Below are positions 38,388-50,163 of a stretch of 64,000 bases of DNA, in pieces. Numbering within the stretch: position 1 is the first letter of the stretch; every line of letters begins with the position of its first letter. The position numbers and the translations under genes were made by a program. The DNA is taken from the NCBI GenBank assembly GCA_914767715.1, contig OU612066.1:31160283-31224282 (forward strand), read 5' to 3'. The notes beneath the pieces were generated by a model. The model saw nothing but the letters and a program-made list of their open reading frames with translations. It did not search any database and was not told the origin of the DNA. This DNA comes from Membranipora membranacea (Eukaryota > Bryozoa > Gymnolaemata > Cheilostomatida > Membraniporidae).

Positions 38388-39538
38388 GGTGGAAATAATG
38401 GAACAGACTTAACAGAACAAATTGTAAATTTTAATAGGGGTAGTGATGGTGGTAAGTACTGTCTTAACTCTTGATATAAAAATAACTCAATTATTTTATT
38501 TATTCCCCAACTACTGCCGTAAATTATGCGTACAATAGTGGCAAAACAGCAATATTCTTATAATAAAAACACAGTCTCAATACAACAAATGGGGCACTGA
38601 TTTACAATTGCACTCATTGGAACAGTGAAAATTAAGTACCCATTTTCCAATTTTCTAAATAAAATCTGCTTACTTGATATTAGAAAGAAAATTTTACCTT
38701 CTCAAAGAAACATTGAAGAGGAATGTTGTTATCAAATATGATTTGAATTCAAAAGCTAATATTTTAATTGTGCCAAAGGTAAGTAACCTGTTGCTCCCTA
38801 CTTTAGTGATGAACACTGTGAGGATCCTAAAGTATAGAGTACAAAAACCACCTTGATTGTAGGGTGGCCTTCTTGTAAATAAATTGATGTGTTTGTTACT
38901 TTAGTTGGAGTTAGCAGTGGCCCTTTGATCGGCATTTGCGTAGCTGTAGCTGTCACTATTATACTAACTATAGGAATTTCATGTCTTTATTGGAGGAAGA
39001 AAAGAGCGGCAGTCATGAGTAACAAGCAAACATCACCAGACAATATATTTGGAGGTATGTCTTTTCTGCCCCTTTCTGACTAAACTTTCCCTAAATGTAG
39101 ATGAATTTTCAACTTTGCATGCATAGCGTGACCAAGAGATGTATAGTACATTTCTGTCATTGACTTCCTTTTGAGAGCCAGCAGCACCAGTTAAGTACTC
39201 TATAGTATCAATAAGTTAGTACTCAAACAAAGTAGGAGGCTTGGTTAGATTTCAAGATCCTCTCCTTTAAAATATATTTCAGAAGCAACAAGGCAATGCA
39301 AAAATAAGCCATCGTAGTTTAAGCTTTACAATTTAGTGCTGAACTGACAATTATATCCTTTTTGTTCGTAGACATTGAGATGGGCACAATTGGAGACTAC
39401 TACTGACAGTCCTCTGCAAATCCTGGTAACAAGAGTATAACACAATGTCAAAAAGAAACATCTAACACAGATTCTGCAATAGAAATTAAGTCTCAATTCC
39501 AAGGACAGGAGTACTTCAGTCATCATTATTTAGATTAA
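38388..39538 (+). pseudogene. Module E: stalk, membrane and tail exons with premature stop
   Basis: Exons 38388-38451 (stalk, GGNNGTDLTEQIVNFN), 38905-39054 (membrane) and 39372-39538 (tail) have compatible phases. The membrane segment runs PLIGICVAVAVTIILTIGIS followed by CLYWRKKRAAV, close to D genes. The exon ends PDNIFGG. The tail opens DIEMGTIGDYY and meets TGA at 39404-39406; the frame then continues for about 44 codons to YFSHHYLD and a stop. If the TGA is real, the product has a very short tail of about 30 residues after the membrane. It may be a pseudogene, a truncated receptor or a sequencing error. No ectodomain exons were found. Confidence 0.55.
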
Positions 39539-40929
39539 TGTATGTTACATTGCTTACAAATCAATGGACACACTAACTATACCTAGACACTGATATCAAA
39601 AGGGTTCTGAATTTGATAAAAAAGTTGAAAATAATAAAGGGTGCCATGCTCTCAATTTATTTTATTTTGTAGTGCGTTCCACAGACAATCATATTAAAGT
39701 AAGCTAGACAGGAATACTGTCAGCCTTTGTCTTAATCATCTTCATATTTTTTATCTTGAGTTTGGAGGTACAACTAAACCTGGTTCAGCTTGTGTTACAG
39801 ATAAACATTGAAACCTCATCCTTTGACACTTTTTATAGGGTTTTAACCTCACAGCAATATCTAACTGCTCAGTCTTAGATTCATTAGTTTTTTTTCAGCC
39901 CTACACATATTTTAGACCATACTTTCACAGCATCGATCCTATGTTAGATATTATTTTTAGTTTGAGGACAACGTCCTTGAACTTATTTAACTATGAGAAG
40001 TAACTTGCCTGTAAAAGAGTCTGCCTAAAAGGAACCTTTTTTCCATACCCACAAAAACAGATATCAATTTAAACTTTCTCAGTGTTGTCCGGACACTTGG
40101 TAACATAACCATTAATGCCAGCATGGTAAGCGCCTGACCTATAATTTAACCTTAACCTAGAAAAAGTTTCAGAACTGATGATATCTTAATTAGTAGTACC
40201 ACTACACAGCACAATATACTATCAAACCCAGTAGTGTTTTTTTCCTTCAATAGAAATATAAAATAATAATATAATAAATTATATAATTCAGCCGATCACC
40301 GCATTGACCAAGTTTATAATTGTTGATCATGGCATTAAGAGATTATATGTGAGAGTGACAGAGTCTTAGATCCTTATTGTCATAAGATAACATAAACACT
40401 GACGGGTTGTTGTCATCATAATTCTACTGCCTTCAAATTGGAAAGAGTGGCTGCCAATTTTATATGAAAGTTCTTACAGACCATGATACTTTTATTGATT
40501 GGGGGCTTTCATCTAACATAAATATAGTCATTTTACAAAGTTAAGTTGCATCTGAATAAAATAATCAATGTGTAACAACAGTTGCAGGTTTTCACCAGGA
40601 TGGCAGCAGATTGCCTGCTTCAGAAGGCCTCTCTGTACGATAAAATTAATCACAGCAAAAAGAAATTATAGTGACAAACTTACACTATCCAACCAAAACA
40701 ATCAATACCAGGATATGACTGTCACATATCGTCTAAATCTGATATAATCCCCTCCAATCAGCTAAACTTGAGGGTGTGTGTGTAATGAAGTCCTTTGTTT
40801 GGAGGATTACAGGTGACATTACCTTACGCAATACTGGTGAAAAACCACAGAAAGGTTTGCCTAATTATGGTATAGTTGGTCGACCAAAATTCAAATTCAA
40901 ATTAAGAGGTGAACAAATATTTTATGGCA
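39539..40929. repeat. Interval without genes; dispersed repeat at its right
   Basis: 39539-40300 shows nothing recognisable. 40320-40860 is a long dispersed-repeat member matching 19260-19800, with the module at about 40777-40830. Confidence 0.45.
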
Positions 40930-41640
40930 ATTTCAACACAAAACGCATCCAAACAAACTAAATCAAAATTCTGTTACCTATCTTGAAAGAATACACTTGC
41001 TCCAAAAGAGGGTTTTCCGCCTAATAGCAAATGTCAACCACATCCCCTATCATCTAATCCCTGCAAGAGATGTACATACATATCTTGGTCTGATTCCTTT
41101 TCCTCTCCTTGCTGGTCATTTCACCTGTATTTTTGGTTTTCAAATTTTCATTTGATGGCACCTGACTTCCTTTTGGAAAGATTTATTCGAATAAGCTCTT
41201 AAACTTTTTTAGAGACCAACATCTATTACTTTATTACAGCGATCAATTAAGACAAAAAATCACTACAACTTTTAACTCTTTACCAATTCCGATACGCTCA
41301 GCAACCAAACTTATTTATTTTAAACAACAACTATAAAAGCACTTTAAATCTAACTAATTTTTATTACTATAGTATTCCTTTTTCTCTCCGCTTTTCCTTA
41401 TTGTTTAGGTTATTTGTTCTGTCACTGCATGAATAACACATCCCTAAAGTTGATTGTAGATTGACAATAAAAGAATATAATATAAAGAGTAGTGGGACAA
41501 GTGGGAAACTAGGTTTTGTTAAGAATGAGACAGACACTGGTTCTCTCCGCTTCTCCTTATTGTTTAGGTTTTTTGTTCTGTCACTGCATGAAAAACATTC
41601 CTAAAGTTGATTGTAGATTGACAATAAAAGAATATAACAT
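40930..41640 (+). mobile_element. LINE 3' remnant with duplicated tail
   Basis: Near 40985 one frame reads YLERIHLLQKRVFRLIANVNH and then THLGLIPF-like residues, the conserved C-terminal region of CR1/jockey-type reverse transcriptases. Stops then accumulate. The 3' end (CTCTCCGCTTTTCC ... GACAATAAAAGAATATAA, to about 41480) is repeated at 41540-41640. An AAGAGTAGTGGGACAAGTGG segment separates the two, indicating a second truncated copy. Confidence 0.65.
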
Positions 41641-42135
41641 AGGAGGGATAGGTATACACCCGAGGGTGCTGGGGGCTGGAACAATCAACAATGAAAGCTC
41701 CGCCAGTGGGACTCGAACCCACAACTCCTGCGGCACTTATCGCCTGGCAGTGAATAGCAAGCGCGCTAACCGATTGCGCTAACCGGTTGCGCCATCTCAC
41801 CATCCCTAAAAAAAGAATGGGTCGATGGCGCTAATTAGATAGCCCGCTATTCACTACTCGGAGTTGTGTTCTCTCATCCCACAGCACATTCCAATCCACC
41901 ATTGCCACCCTATGAAACACAGCGTACGTGTTAGGGTTATTGGCCTTACATGGCCCATTGCTGGGACCCCTTGTAGTAGGTTTTAGCTGTCTTTCCAGCT
42001 TTCAGCATGTCTTTCCATGCTGTCGCATGTCTTTCCATGTGTCAGTCAGTAGACAAGTACACAGGAGAGGTATACACCCAGGGTAAAGAGTAGTTGGGAC
42101 TAGTGGGAAACTAGGTTTTGTTAAGAATGCGACAG
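41641..42135 (-). mobile_element. tRNA-derived SINE with duplicated D-arm segment
   Basis: On the minus strand from about 41802, a tRNA-like head has an A-box region in which GCGCAAYCGGTTAGC occurs twice in tandem, then a B box GGTTCGAGTCCC near 41716-41705. The duplicated arm and lack of a proper acceptor stem rule out a working tRNA. GGTATACACCC occurs on both sides (about 41650 and 42069), and the adjacent AGTGGGAAACTAGGTTTTG string is also repeated (41500 and 42103), so a composite insertion is likely. Confidence 0.6.
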
Positions 42136-42863
42136 CCACTGGTTATTTCGACCAGACTGATTTGCCGTGTGCAAAATGTCAAAAATTACAAATTTACATA
42201 TTTCACCCTTTGTAAAAGCTGCCACTTTGTCTGGCTTTTATGATTAACCTGAGTAACCTCGGTAACTGTTGTATTGATAATTTGTGGGAAATAATTTAAG
42301 GCTATTCTGTAATCGGTCTACCTGATATAAATCATGAAATGACAGCGATCCATGAAGATTGACTTTTATACACTAACTTTGTTTTGAGGTAGCCTGCAGG
42401 ACTAATAATGTATATTTTGTTTGTCCAAGACTTTATTTTATAGCTGAGCATTCATTCAGCATATACAAGAAATTTAATTTGCTACTCCATTGTAACAGAT
42501 GTTTGATGTAGCTTCCTTGTCACTGGGCTGCATGATAAGGATATAGATTCAGCGGTGGGCTGACTGTGATTTCCTGTCTCGCTCTGCCTGCCTTTTATGC
42601 GAGGGCCAAGCTTTTAATCCTATGTTTGTAATACCTCAGATCTAACTCAGACTCACTTTGATTTTTCACCCTGCAGAGATTAAACTACTTTAATTTGAGT
42701 ATTAAAGGCAATCCTGCTTAGCCTTCTACCCCAAGCAGTTTGCTTATCATCACTTAATCCCCTCATTCTAATCCTTACAAGGATTATAACAAATTGAATT
42801 AAATGCTGGCCAACTCCACAAAACAAAGTGAGTGTGTTAAACTCCAGCTTACAAGTAATAGGA
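42136..42863. other. No gene identified
   Basis: No supported exon, RNA or repeat is seen. Confidence 0.4.
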
Positions 42864-44105
42864 TTACTTAGCTATTGTCTTCACACAGTGCTGTTGCCAA
42901 ATCCATGCAGATGCGCTTTCTGCCTCATGTACTATGCTTTTTGTGGCTTGTTTCAGTGCTCTTCCTGAAAGCCCAACTCTATTCAGAAATTTGGTAGCTA
43001 TCTAGCCATGAATCCACGGCAGCCAACTTCCACTGCGAATAATTCGCAATTCCAACCTTTGTCTTGGCATTGTGTGACCAGATCTTCGTATCTTGTCAGT
43101 TTTCTCTCATATGAAAGATTTTCTTCCCAAGGCACCGTCAATTCCATCAGTATTAGTGCTTTTTCTTTGTCAGACCAAACAATTAAGTCTGGTCTTTGGT
43201 TCGTGATCACAACAAGCTGCAGCATACTGAGCTGCTCTTTGAGGTCGCATCTCACCTGCCATTCTCCGCTGTTCATCAATCCCTTTTTGCGCAAAATCTT
43301 TTCACGCGCTTCACCACCAGCATTAGCATATTCACACTTCTCCGTGACATATTTACACAACACTTTCAGGACTTGATTATGCCTATACGTGTATCTTCCC
43401 AGGCTCTGTTGGCAATTCGACAGTATATGTCAAAGTGTGCCCTTGGCCAGGCACTCGGCACATTTCGAGTTCTCGGTCAAATTCCAGCGTTCCAGGTTTG
43501 CCGGGGTTGGTAGTTGATCATAAGCTGCACCAACCAGAAAGCTGATCCTTTGTGGCTCCATCGACCACAATTCTGTCCATTTGAGCTGACACTGCTCAAC
43601 AGCTGACTCCCAACAAGTCCACCTGCCTTGTTGGGTTTGGCCTACAGCTTGTTTCTGGCGGCGCTCCTCTTCCATCTTGCGCACCTCATCAACTACCATC
43701 TCCCGTCTAACATTCGGGCTTTCCTTTGAGAACCACCGATGCCATGACGTGCAGTTGTCACAGGACCCACAATCTCACTTATTTCCAGTCGAGATTTGGC
43801 ATCTCTGACAGTCTCTGTGACAGACCATTTTTTACCAGTGTCAAATGTTGGAGCACATTCCCTTATCCCCTGGTCTGGTGACTCGTTCAACATCATATCC
43901 AGCTTCTCTTCTGATGTTTTGTACTCTTCCACAAGTGATTTCATAGGTAGTGAAAGAGTAAACGAACTGGCATACAGTGCATTAGTGTTGACGCTCCTTG
44001 GAACTCGGAGCCACTTACGCATGTGCTTGTTTATCATTTGCTCCATTCTCTCAACTGGTATAAGCGGAATATCATAAAGCGTCAGAGGCCACAGAATTCG
44101 AGGCA
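42864..44105 (-). mobile_element. Decayed LINE C-terminus with endonuclease-like domain
   Basis: On the minus strand, 44105-43693, 43699-43430, 43363-42998 and then 42998-42864 form one broken reading. It starts LMPRILWPLTLYDIP and RKWLRVPRS, continues with a CAEC...GTL segment, and then RPDLIVWSDKEK, MELTVPWEE and VEVGCRGF. This order is typical of the C-terminal region of a widespread metazoan non-LTR element. The RPD...ELTVPWEE pattern looks like a PD-(D/E)xK nuclease core. Two frameshifts (near 43697 and 42998) and a stop after GTL show it is dead. It ends directly upstream of module D2 and probably displaced D2's preceding exon. Confidence 0.75.
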
Positions 44106-44240
44106 TGAGTATGCTGCACGTCAATATAATCTATGGACAAAGATAATTTGTTACCGATGCTATTGATATCTGTGAACCCTGTCTGTAAAAGTGGTAAGCA
44201 AATGGCCAGAGCACTGTCTCATCAGTATTTTTTTTTATAG

Positions 44241-45062
44241 GACATAGAATGAGAGGGGAACGCTGCAAATACTAATCAAATCGTCATAAGTGAGTTTGGT
44301 ATGGCAATTTTTGTTTTGACAGGAAAATTAATGAATTGCGTGGCCAGAAATGTAATAAATGCAGTTTTTACCTAGAGACTGACTTAAAATAACCAGGTTT
44401 TTTTCCGGCGGGAATTTTTAAGATTGTCATTGGGATTTTTGTTATAACCTTTTAGTTGGCATTATCATCGGAGCAGGTGGAGTGGTTATTGTCAGTGTGT
44501 GGGTCTTCTACTACTCTGTTTATACATCAGGCAGCGAATGGCGGCAGCAATGGATGAGAAACATACTCCGACATAATAATCCAGCCAAATATTTATGACT
44601 CAGAAGCTATCGTAATATACTCAAATGCTGCAAACAGCTTCAGGATGAGACAAATGCCTAGGCCAGTGGCTAGCCGAACAAATAGACTAGGCAAACAACT
44701 GCGCAAACAACTGGGCAAACAGCTAGCCGAACATTAGCCAAACGATTAGGCGAACTGCTAGCAGAACAACTAGGCAAATGACTAGGCAAACAGCTAGCCA
44801 AACGACTCGCCAAAATACTAACCCAACCTATGAGAATGAAGATAGGCCTCTTTACCAGACCAATCCTGTTAGCGCTACCAGAAGTTTAATAGTGATACAG
44901 ACACAAATAGTCCAAAATGAACCGGTTCAAACGACAATCTCCGAAAATCAGCGAACCACTATCTCTACTCTGTATATGTCTATATGTGCAAACATGAGCT
45001 CAGGGTATGTACAGATGATTGAAATACTCTCCTCCCTACAAACAAATAATGATGATTCATAA
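44241..45062 (+). pseudogene. Module D2: broken membrane and tail exons
   Basis: Stalk exon 44241-44298 has an in-frame TGA (44250-44252) and is 12 bases shorter than in D1 and D3. The membrane-tail exon 44456-45062 has a GT dinucleotide insertion in the membrane segment, after which the frame of D3 can be followed to two consecutive TAA codons near 44573. The tail is readable from 44778: YENEDRPLYQTN, then TLYMSI and SGYVQM, stop at 45060-45062. It is clearly a pseudogene of the D type. The upstream exon is missing, with LINE sequence in its place. Confidence 0.8.
44664..44820 (+). repeat. 12-base minisatellite in D2 tail
   Basis: Degenerate units resembling CTAGGCAAACAG and CTAGCCAAACGA, partly out of frame. 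It is homologous to the arrays in D1 and D3. Confidence 0.8.
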
Positions 45063-46520
45063 AATATGATGCCTATTTGTTAGATCTTGAAATACCAGTT
45101 AAATTTCCATGATATATTTGGTATGATTTATTTGATTGATGGAGTTTCTCAAAACAGTCAGATAGCCCCTCTCCGATGATGGGACTTGTCGCAAATACAC
45201 ATTATTTTGATTTTATCAATATTTTTATTTTTACCATCTAGACTGAGCAAAGTCAGCAATACATTCTGTTTTCTTACACATATTATTTTAATTATTATTT
45301 TTATTAGTCACACAAACTGTTATTAGCAAAGCCCTGTTATGTAAATGGTTTTTGATGTCATTTTTCATATTATTGCACATATATAAAAAAAGAAGTTACA
45401 ATGTCCTCTAGTTTATTCTAAATTGTATACTTGATCTTGTCAAGTTATGTCCGAAGAGATGAAATTTAGTAATAGAATCATCATAGTAATCACAATTATA
45501 CCTCATCATTTATTAATCAATAAAATAAAACATTACAGTAGCTTTCCCTAAATGTCTTCCTCTTCCGAGCAAGCGCTGTAAATAAAACAAATTAATCCTC
45601 CTAACAAATAAATCTGATACTTGCTATATTCTGGCTTAGCTAAAATAATGCAGGATTATCCAAGGTGGTTTTGTGAGAATTGACTTAAAATATGTCTATG
45701 CGCAGGCTGCTGCACTTCCTTCTGTAACTCTGCAATTCAGCTTATCGGTTTCCTAACAACCTCACCCTTTCCTTGAACCAGGAAATATAGTGTAACCTCG
45801 GGTAATCTGCCTCTGTGTAAAACACATAATTATATTTTTGTTGGATGGGGTAGCGAATCTTCTTAATAATTGGTGCGGGTAATTTATTCGATGTGTTACA
45901 TGCAGGCCTTTGGGTTGGCTATAGTTGCAATTCCTACACATACTTGCCAATTATATTAAAAACAGCAGAAGATTTCAATTTTCAGCGATACTGCACTGCA
46001 TTGCGGTTCTTCTAAAGTGCAAAGCACCCGAGTTATCCACCTGGGGGTTTGGGGAGCATTGCAAATAGCAAATATCAAACTGAGATGAAATACACATTAA
46101 ATACTTACCATCAACACATGGGCCCTTGAGAACTTAGTAGGCCCTTACCTTGCCAATGTCAAGTATCAACCATCCCATTGACAATAATTGTCTGAATTTT
46201 AATAAAACAGGTAAATTTTATTTCTTTTTAATTTTGTGGGCAGAGACCTTACCAGTAACTAATCAACAAGTAAATGGATAGTTACTAGAAAATTGTGATA
46301 GGGCTGTTTTCTCTCAAATCTGGAGGAAAAAGTGAGAGTTACAAAGAGTGGAAAGTGGGGTGGGTGTGAGCATCTGGAGGGTCCAACCTGAAAACCATGA
46401 CTTGGCAAGTATTTCCTACATGATAACAGAATTTGCTCAACCGTATTCTTAGTTTTGCTTGTTTGATTTTGGCATACTAATCCTGGGTTTTGCACTTTGA
46501 AATAGATTATTCAAAATTGT
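45063..46520 (+). repeat. Duplicated 3' flank of D genes, copy D2
   Basis: 45063-45960 matches the D1 flank. 45690-46520 matches 58869 down to about 58130 in reverse orientation (shared CAGATTTGAGAGA-type and CCCTATCACAATTTT runs when reversed). No gene is present. Confidence 0.65.
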
Positions 46521-47369
46521 CCTTCTGCAAAAAAAAATTTTTTTATTGCTATGGGAAAGCTGTGATATGAACAGTGGTTGTTTTTGTTTTCCTACACACT
46601 TTAACTGTGGTTGTGTCACCAGTATTGGGTAAACTGTGGTCTCATTGAATCCTTCAAACAAAGGCTTTCATTACGCATACACACACTTCAGTTTAGCTGC
46701 TTAAGCGAGGGGATTATGAAAATATTATTCGGTAATAGCTGATAAATTATCATTTTGATTGGACAGCCATAGTTTTCGCAATAGTTTTTTTTCTTCTCAA
46801 GCGGGGATTAGCTGTATGCCAGCCATCATTTCGTTTTCCTTTGAGCCAGGCGATCCAGTGCCATCCTGGACGAAGCATCTGCCGATGGTGGATATGCAAC
46901 GCATCTATTTTTTGCATTCAGAGTCAACTTTTTGACTGGGCAGGGATTTCAATTTTATGATATTGGACATTCTAAACCCTTCTGTTCCCCAAATATCCCA
47001 CAAACTTACAAAAATGATTATATGTTGAGGAACAACCCCTTAATTAAGTACAGTTCATTACATGTGTCGGATAATGGAAACATGTCTTTAGATTTTAGCC
47101 ATGGAGATAATTTATAACAACTTTTACAACTAAGATTAACGCTCTGTCATTAGCCTCCTTTCGGTACACTTAAATATATCTGAATAAGCAGATTCTTCTA
47201 ATGGTAATGGGCAAAATTGAATGTTTTAAAGCTACATTTATGCAATGACAAAAGGCTGCTTGCTGTTGAAAGAATTTTTGTTACAGCTTTCGTAGCAAGT
47301 AAAGCAATAAGAAAAAGCTAGTTTTATTCTTGATACTGCATCTTGTATGGTGTAAACAATAATTGATTA

Positions 47370-47500
47370 TTGAGCTTGTCTAGACTCGACCCCCAACCAA
47401 AATAATCATTTTGTTTGCCAGGGATTTGAAACCATAACCTGCTGGCCGAGTGGCAGACTGTGTACCACTGTGCCCAACTGAGCAGGATAAAAACATATGA
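47370..47500 (-). mobile_element. tRNA-derived SINE
   Basis: The minus strand reads CTCAGTTGGGCACAGTGGTA (A-box region), then GGTTATGGTTTCAAATCCC (B box). The same head occurs at 60410-60465 on the plus strand (CTCAGTTGGGCTCAGTGGTA), so it is one family. Confidence 0.6.
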
Positions 47501-48042
47501 AAGCATCTTTAACTCTGTTACTTGACGGTTATTTTTTTGTCTTTTTTGTTAAGTGCTTCATAGCCGGTAAAGTTGTGGTTTCTGAATGTAATATATTAGA
47601 AAGAAATGAACAAACAATCCTAGGCAATCCCATCTAAGCTCTGTATAAATTATACCCAATACCTTCAAACAGAGTCAGCTGTCCAATCATATCTAGCTTA
47701 GATATTTGCTAGTGGTACCAATTGCAAAAAAATATTGTATTGTTAACGTCAAACAAAAGTGTTAGTACGTAATAGTTCTCTTTGTTTGTGGGATTAATTT
47801 TTAACCACAACCTAATTTATATCCTTGGGAACAATAGAGTCCTCTGTTTCAGAGGCAATTACAAAAAAAGGATATTTTTTGTTATTCATTAAGTTAGCAT
47901 AATCTTAGATGCTGAGTTTTTGGTCAAGTTTGGCAATTAACTGAGATCCCTCAAACTTGCAGACGAAGTATTGCAGCTATGGTAAGATGCAAAGCAAAAC
48001 TTTTACCATTATGGCATTGCTTTTTTTTTCTTTTTTTTTTCC

Positions 48043-48376
48043 GGTTTCTGCTTGTGTTTATTTGTAATAAAAGGTTCTTCTAAAAGAAAATGATGACAGC
48101 GGAGCGATCAGGTAGTCAGAGACTAGAATGGCGACCGCCCGATTAACAGTATGACCAAGAACTATGTGGCCGAAGACAGCCCAAGGAACCCCGCCCGCTG
48201 CGCCTGCTGACTATGCACCACACCCCCATAGGGCCCTGGTCAGCCGACCACGCAGACCAAGGGGCTCACAAACCCTTTCACCAGGAAGGTACCTGTTGAG
48301 CAGGTTTACACCTGTCGCTTACTATATGCAAGTACAACAGATGTGCGTGGTTATTCTGGTCACTTCTAATGTTTAA
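48043..48376. mobile_element. GC-rich insertion in B3 flank
   Basis: The flank is continuous in copies 2 and 4 across this point. Here a block of clearly higher GC content intervenes (for example CCCCGCCCGCTGCGCC near 48190). It contains a 70-codon ORF without recognisable motifs. It resembles no other sequence in the window. Confidence 0.45.
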
Positions 48377-49148
48377 AGACGGGCAAATTTTCACCACTAA
48401 ACTATTAACTACAGTAGTAATTTTTTTAGTGATATTCCTTCCCCACCTCACAAAATGATTCTGTTGACCAATTGATTTTCAATGTAATACAAAAGATTAA
48501 AAATAACAATGTTATAATGATTTAAAGGCTACCACTGGCAGTTTTGTGTGTATGTCCGCTGTTGGGGTGAATAATTTTTTTGTGAGCTGTTCTGCAGCAG
48601 CCTTGAAACACTAATGAAAGGATCGGGGAGCTTGGGACAGTCCCAAATTCAATAAATGAATGATTTTGAAGCTCTAACTTGTCGACAGAGTTGTTTTCCA
48701 ATAAACCCATGTCAAGACAGATCCAAAGTTGCAAAGCATTAATTGAAAAGTTCTCAATTTGTGATTAGTTAAGCCTGCTAGATACTGCACTGTGGGATTT
48801 TGGTAATGTAGTAATATATCAATCAAGCTGATAAGTGAGACATGTTTATCCTTATATGAAGCTGTGCTAACGTAATTTTCAATTCATTTTAAAGTTTAAT
48901 ACCATTGAGACTTTTTTGTATATTTATTTATCAAGATAAAAATTAACAGCCCGCAGCTTGAATAGGATCAATAAGAGAGATATATAAACATTTATAAATA
49001 CATATATGATTATTCAGATATCATTTTGAAGTGGCAGCGAAAAAAAAAGAAGCTGTTCAATATGATGTGGAATGTAAAACAGTTATGGGTTTGTGTATAA
49101 GAGTGGTAGACTGAATCAACCCATAAAGAAGTCAGTCGTGAAAGTTAC

Positions 49149-50163
49149 TCAAAAATTGAGATTTACTTCTGTTTCTGTATAGGGTGCAGAAAACAAGCTA
49201 GATAGTGTTGTCCATATTGTCAAAGGTATTCTGTTTGACATGAGTGACCTTAACATATTTGAGTTATTATCTGCTGCCTGGTCCACATTGTGATCTGCTG
49301 GTGATGGATGCTGCTGAGGACTCTCTATCGATTCTGTGCTTGACCCACAAAGGGACCCAGGTGGTGTGACAAAGTATTCAGTATCCTCAATATCGTTCTG
49401 CTGCTGATCCCTGATAGACCTTTCTAATGATGATACCTGACCATTATCCATCACTTCATATGCAGAAGAATCAAAATCAGTATCATCTGTGCCTGCTGTC
49501 TCTGAGGGAGAAGGTAGCCGTGGTTGTGGTGGTTGGTTCTGTCTGTTTCGGCTGACTACATCAGTAGTCGTCGGATCTAAATCGGACTCTTCACTCTCCA
49601 GGTAATAAGGATCATCCACATAAGAGCCTTCATGTTGGGCTGCCAAATGCTCGCTTCTTGGGAGACCGACCAGATATGCCAGCTCATCTTGAGACTGCTG
49701 TTGTGCTCTCTCTGGCTCTGACCCCTCAGGTGCAGCAAGCTGAATATCTGTAATTCAATCAGGAGTTAATAATATATATTTGTATCATAAATTATGTGAG
49801 ACGGTGAAAGGTCATGTCTTTCCAAGTCATTATAAGTTGTTGAGATATTATTTTCTCCGAGTTTAGAATATTCTACTACAGAAAAATCAAAGTCGGTACC
49901 ATTTGTGCCTGCTGTCTGTGAGGGAGAAGATAGCTGTGATCGCGGTGGTCGGTTTTGTCTGTTTTGGGCGACCTCATCAGTTATCCTCGGATCTAAATCA
50001 CTCTCCTCCATCTCCAGGTAATAAGGATCCTCCATGTAAAAGTCTTCATGTTGAGTTTCCAAATGGTCACCTATAGAGGAAGTGACTGGATGTGCCAGCT
50101 CATCCTGATATTGTTGATGTGCTCTCTCTGGCCTTGATGCCTCAGCTGCACCAAGCTCAGTAT
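49149..50163 (-). repeat. Tandem duplication of the B3 tail exon
   Basis: Exon 50163-49766 (DTELGAAEASRPERAHQQ start) and exon 49747-49149 (DIQLAAPEGSEPERAQQQ start) are paralogous, with the same phase and acceptor. The first copy diverges after TDFDFSVVEYSK, where it runs into a copy of the upstream intron and ends DTNIYY, 18 bases before the second exon. The second retains SAYEVMDN and TEYFVTPP. Confidence 0.8.

Larger units (their letters stand above)
46521..49148 (-). repeat. Duplicated 3' flank of gene B3
   Basis: Reverse-oriented counterpart of the other B flanks. 49148-48377 matches 4531-5154 and 59109-59760. 47990-47560 matches 60265-59840. Repeat modules lie at about 47757-47815 and 46635-46690. 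It contains a SINE (47370-47500) and a GC-rich insertion (48043-48376). No genes are present. Confidence 0.6.

Noticed and set aside
41700-41810. Functional tRNA gene
   Set aside because: Duplicated D-arm, no proper acceptor stem, and SINE-like surroundings.
43008-44077. Three plus-strand ORFs of 93-122 residues
   Set aside because: Antisense to the decayed LINE with RPD...ELTVPWEE, which has clear homologous motifs.
48164-48376. 70-residue Pro/Arg-rich ORF
   Set aside because: Confined to a GC-rich insertion, without splice context, paralogue or motif.
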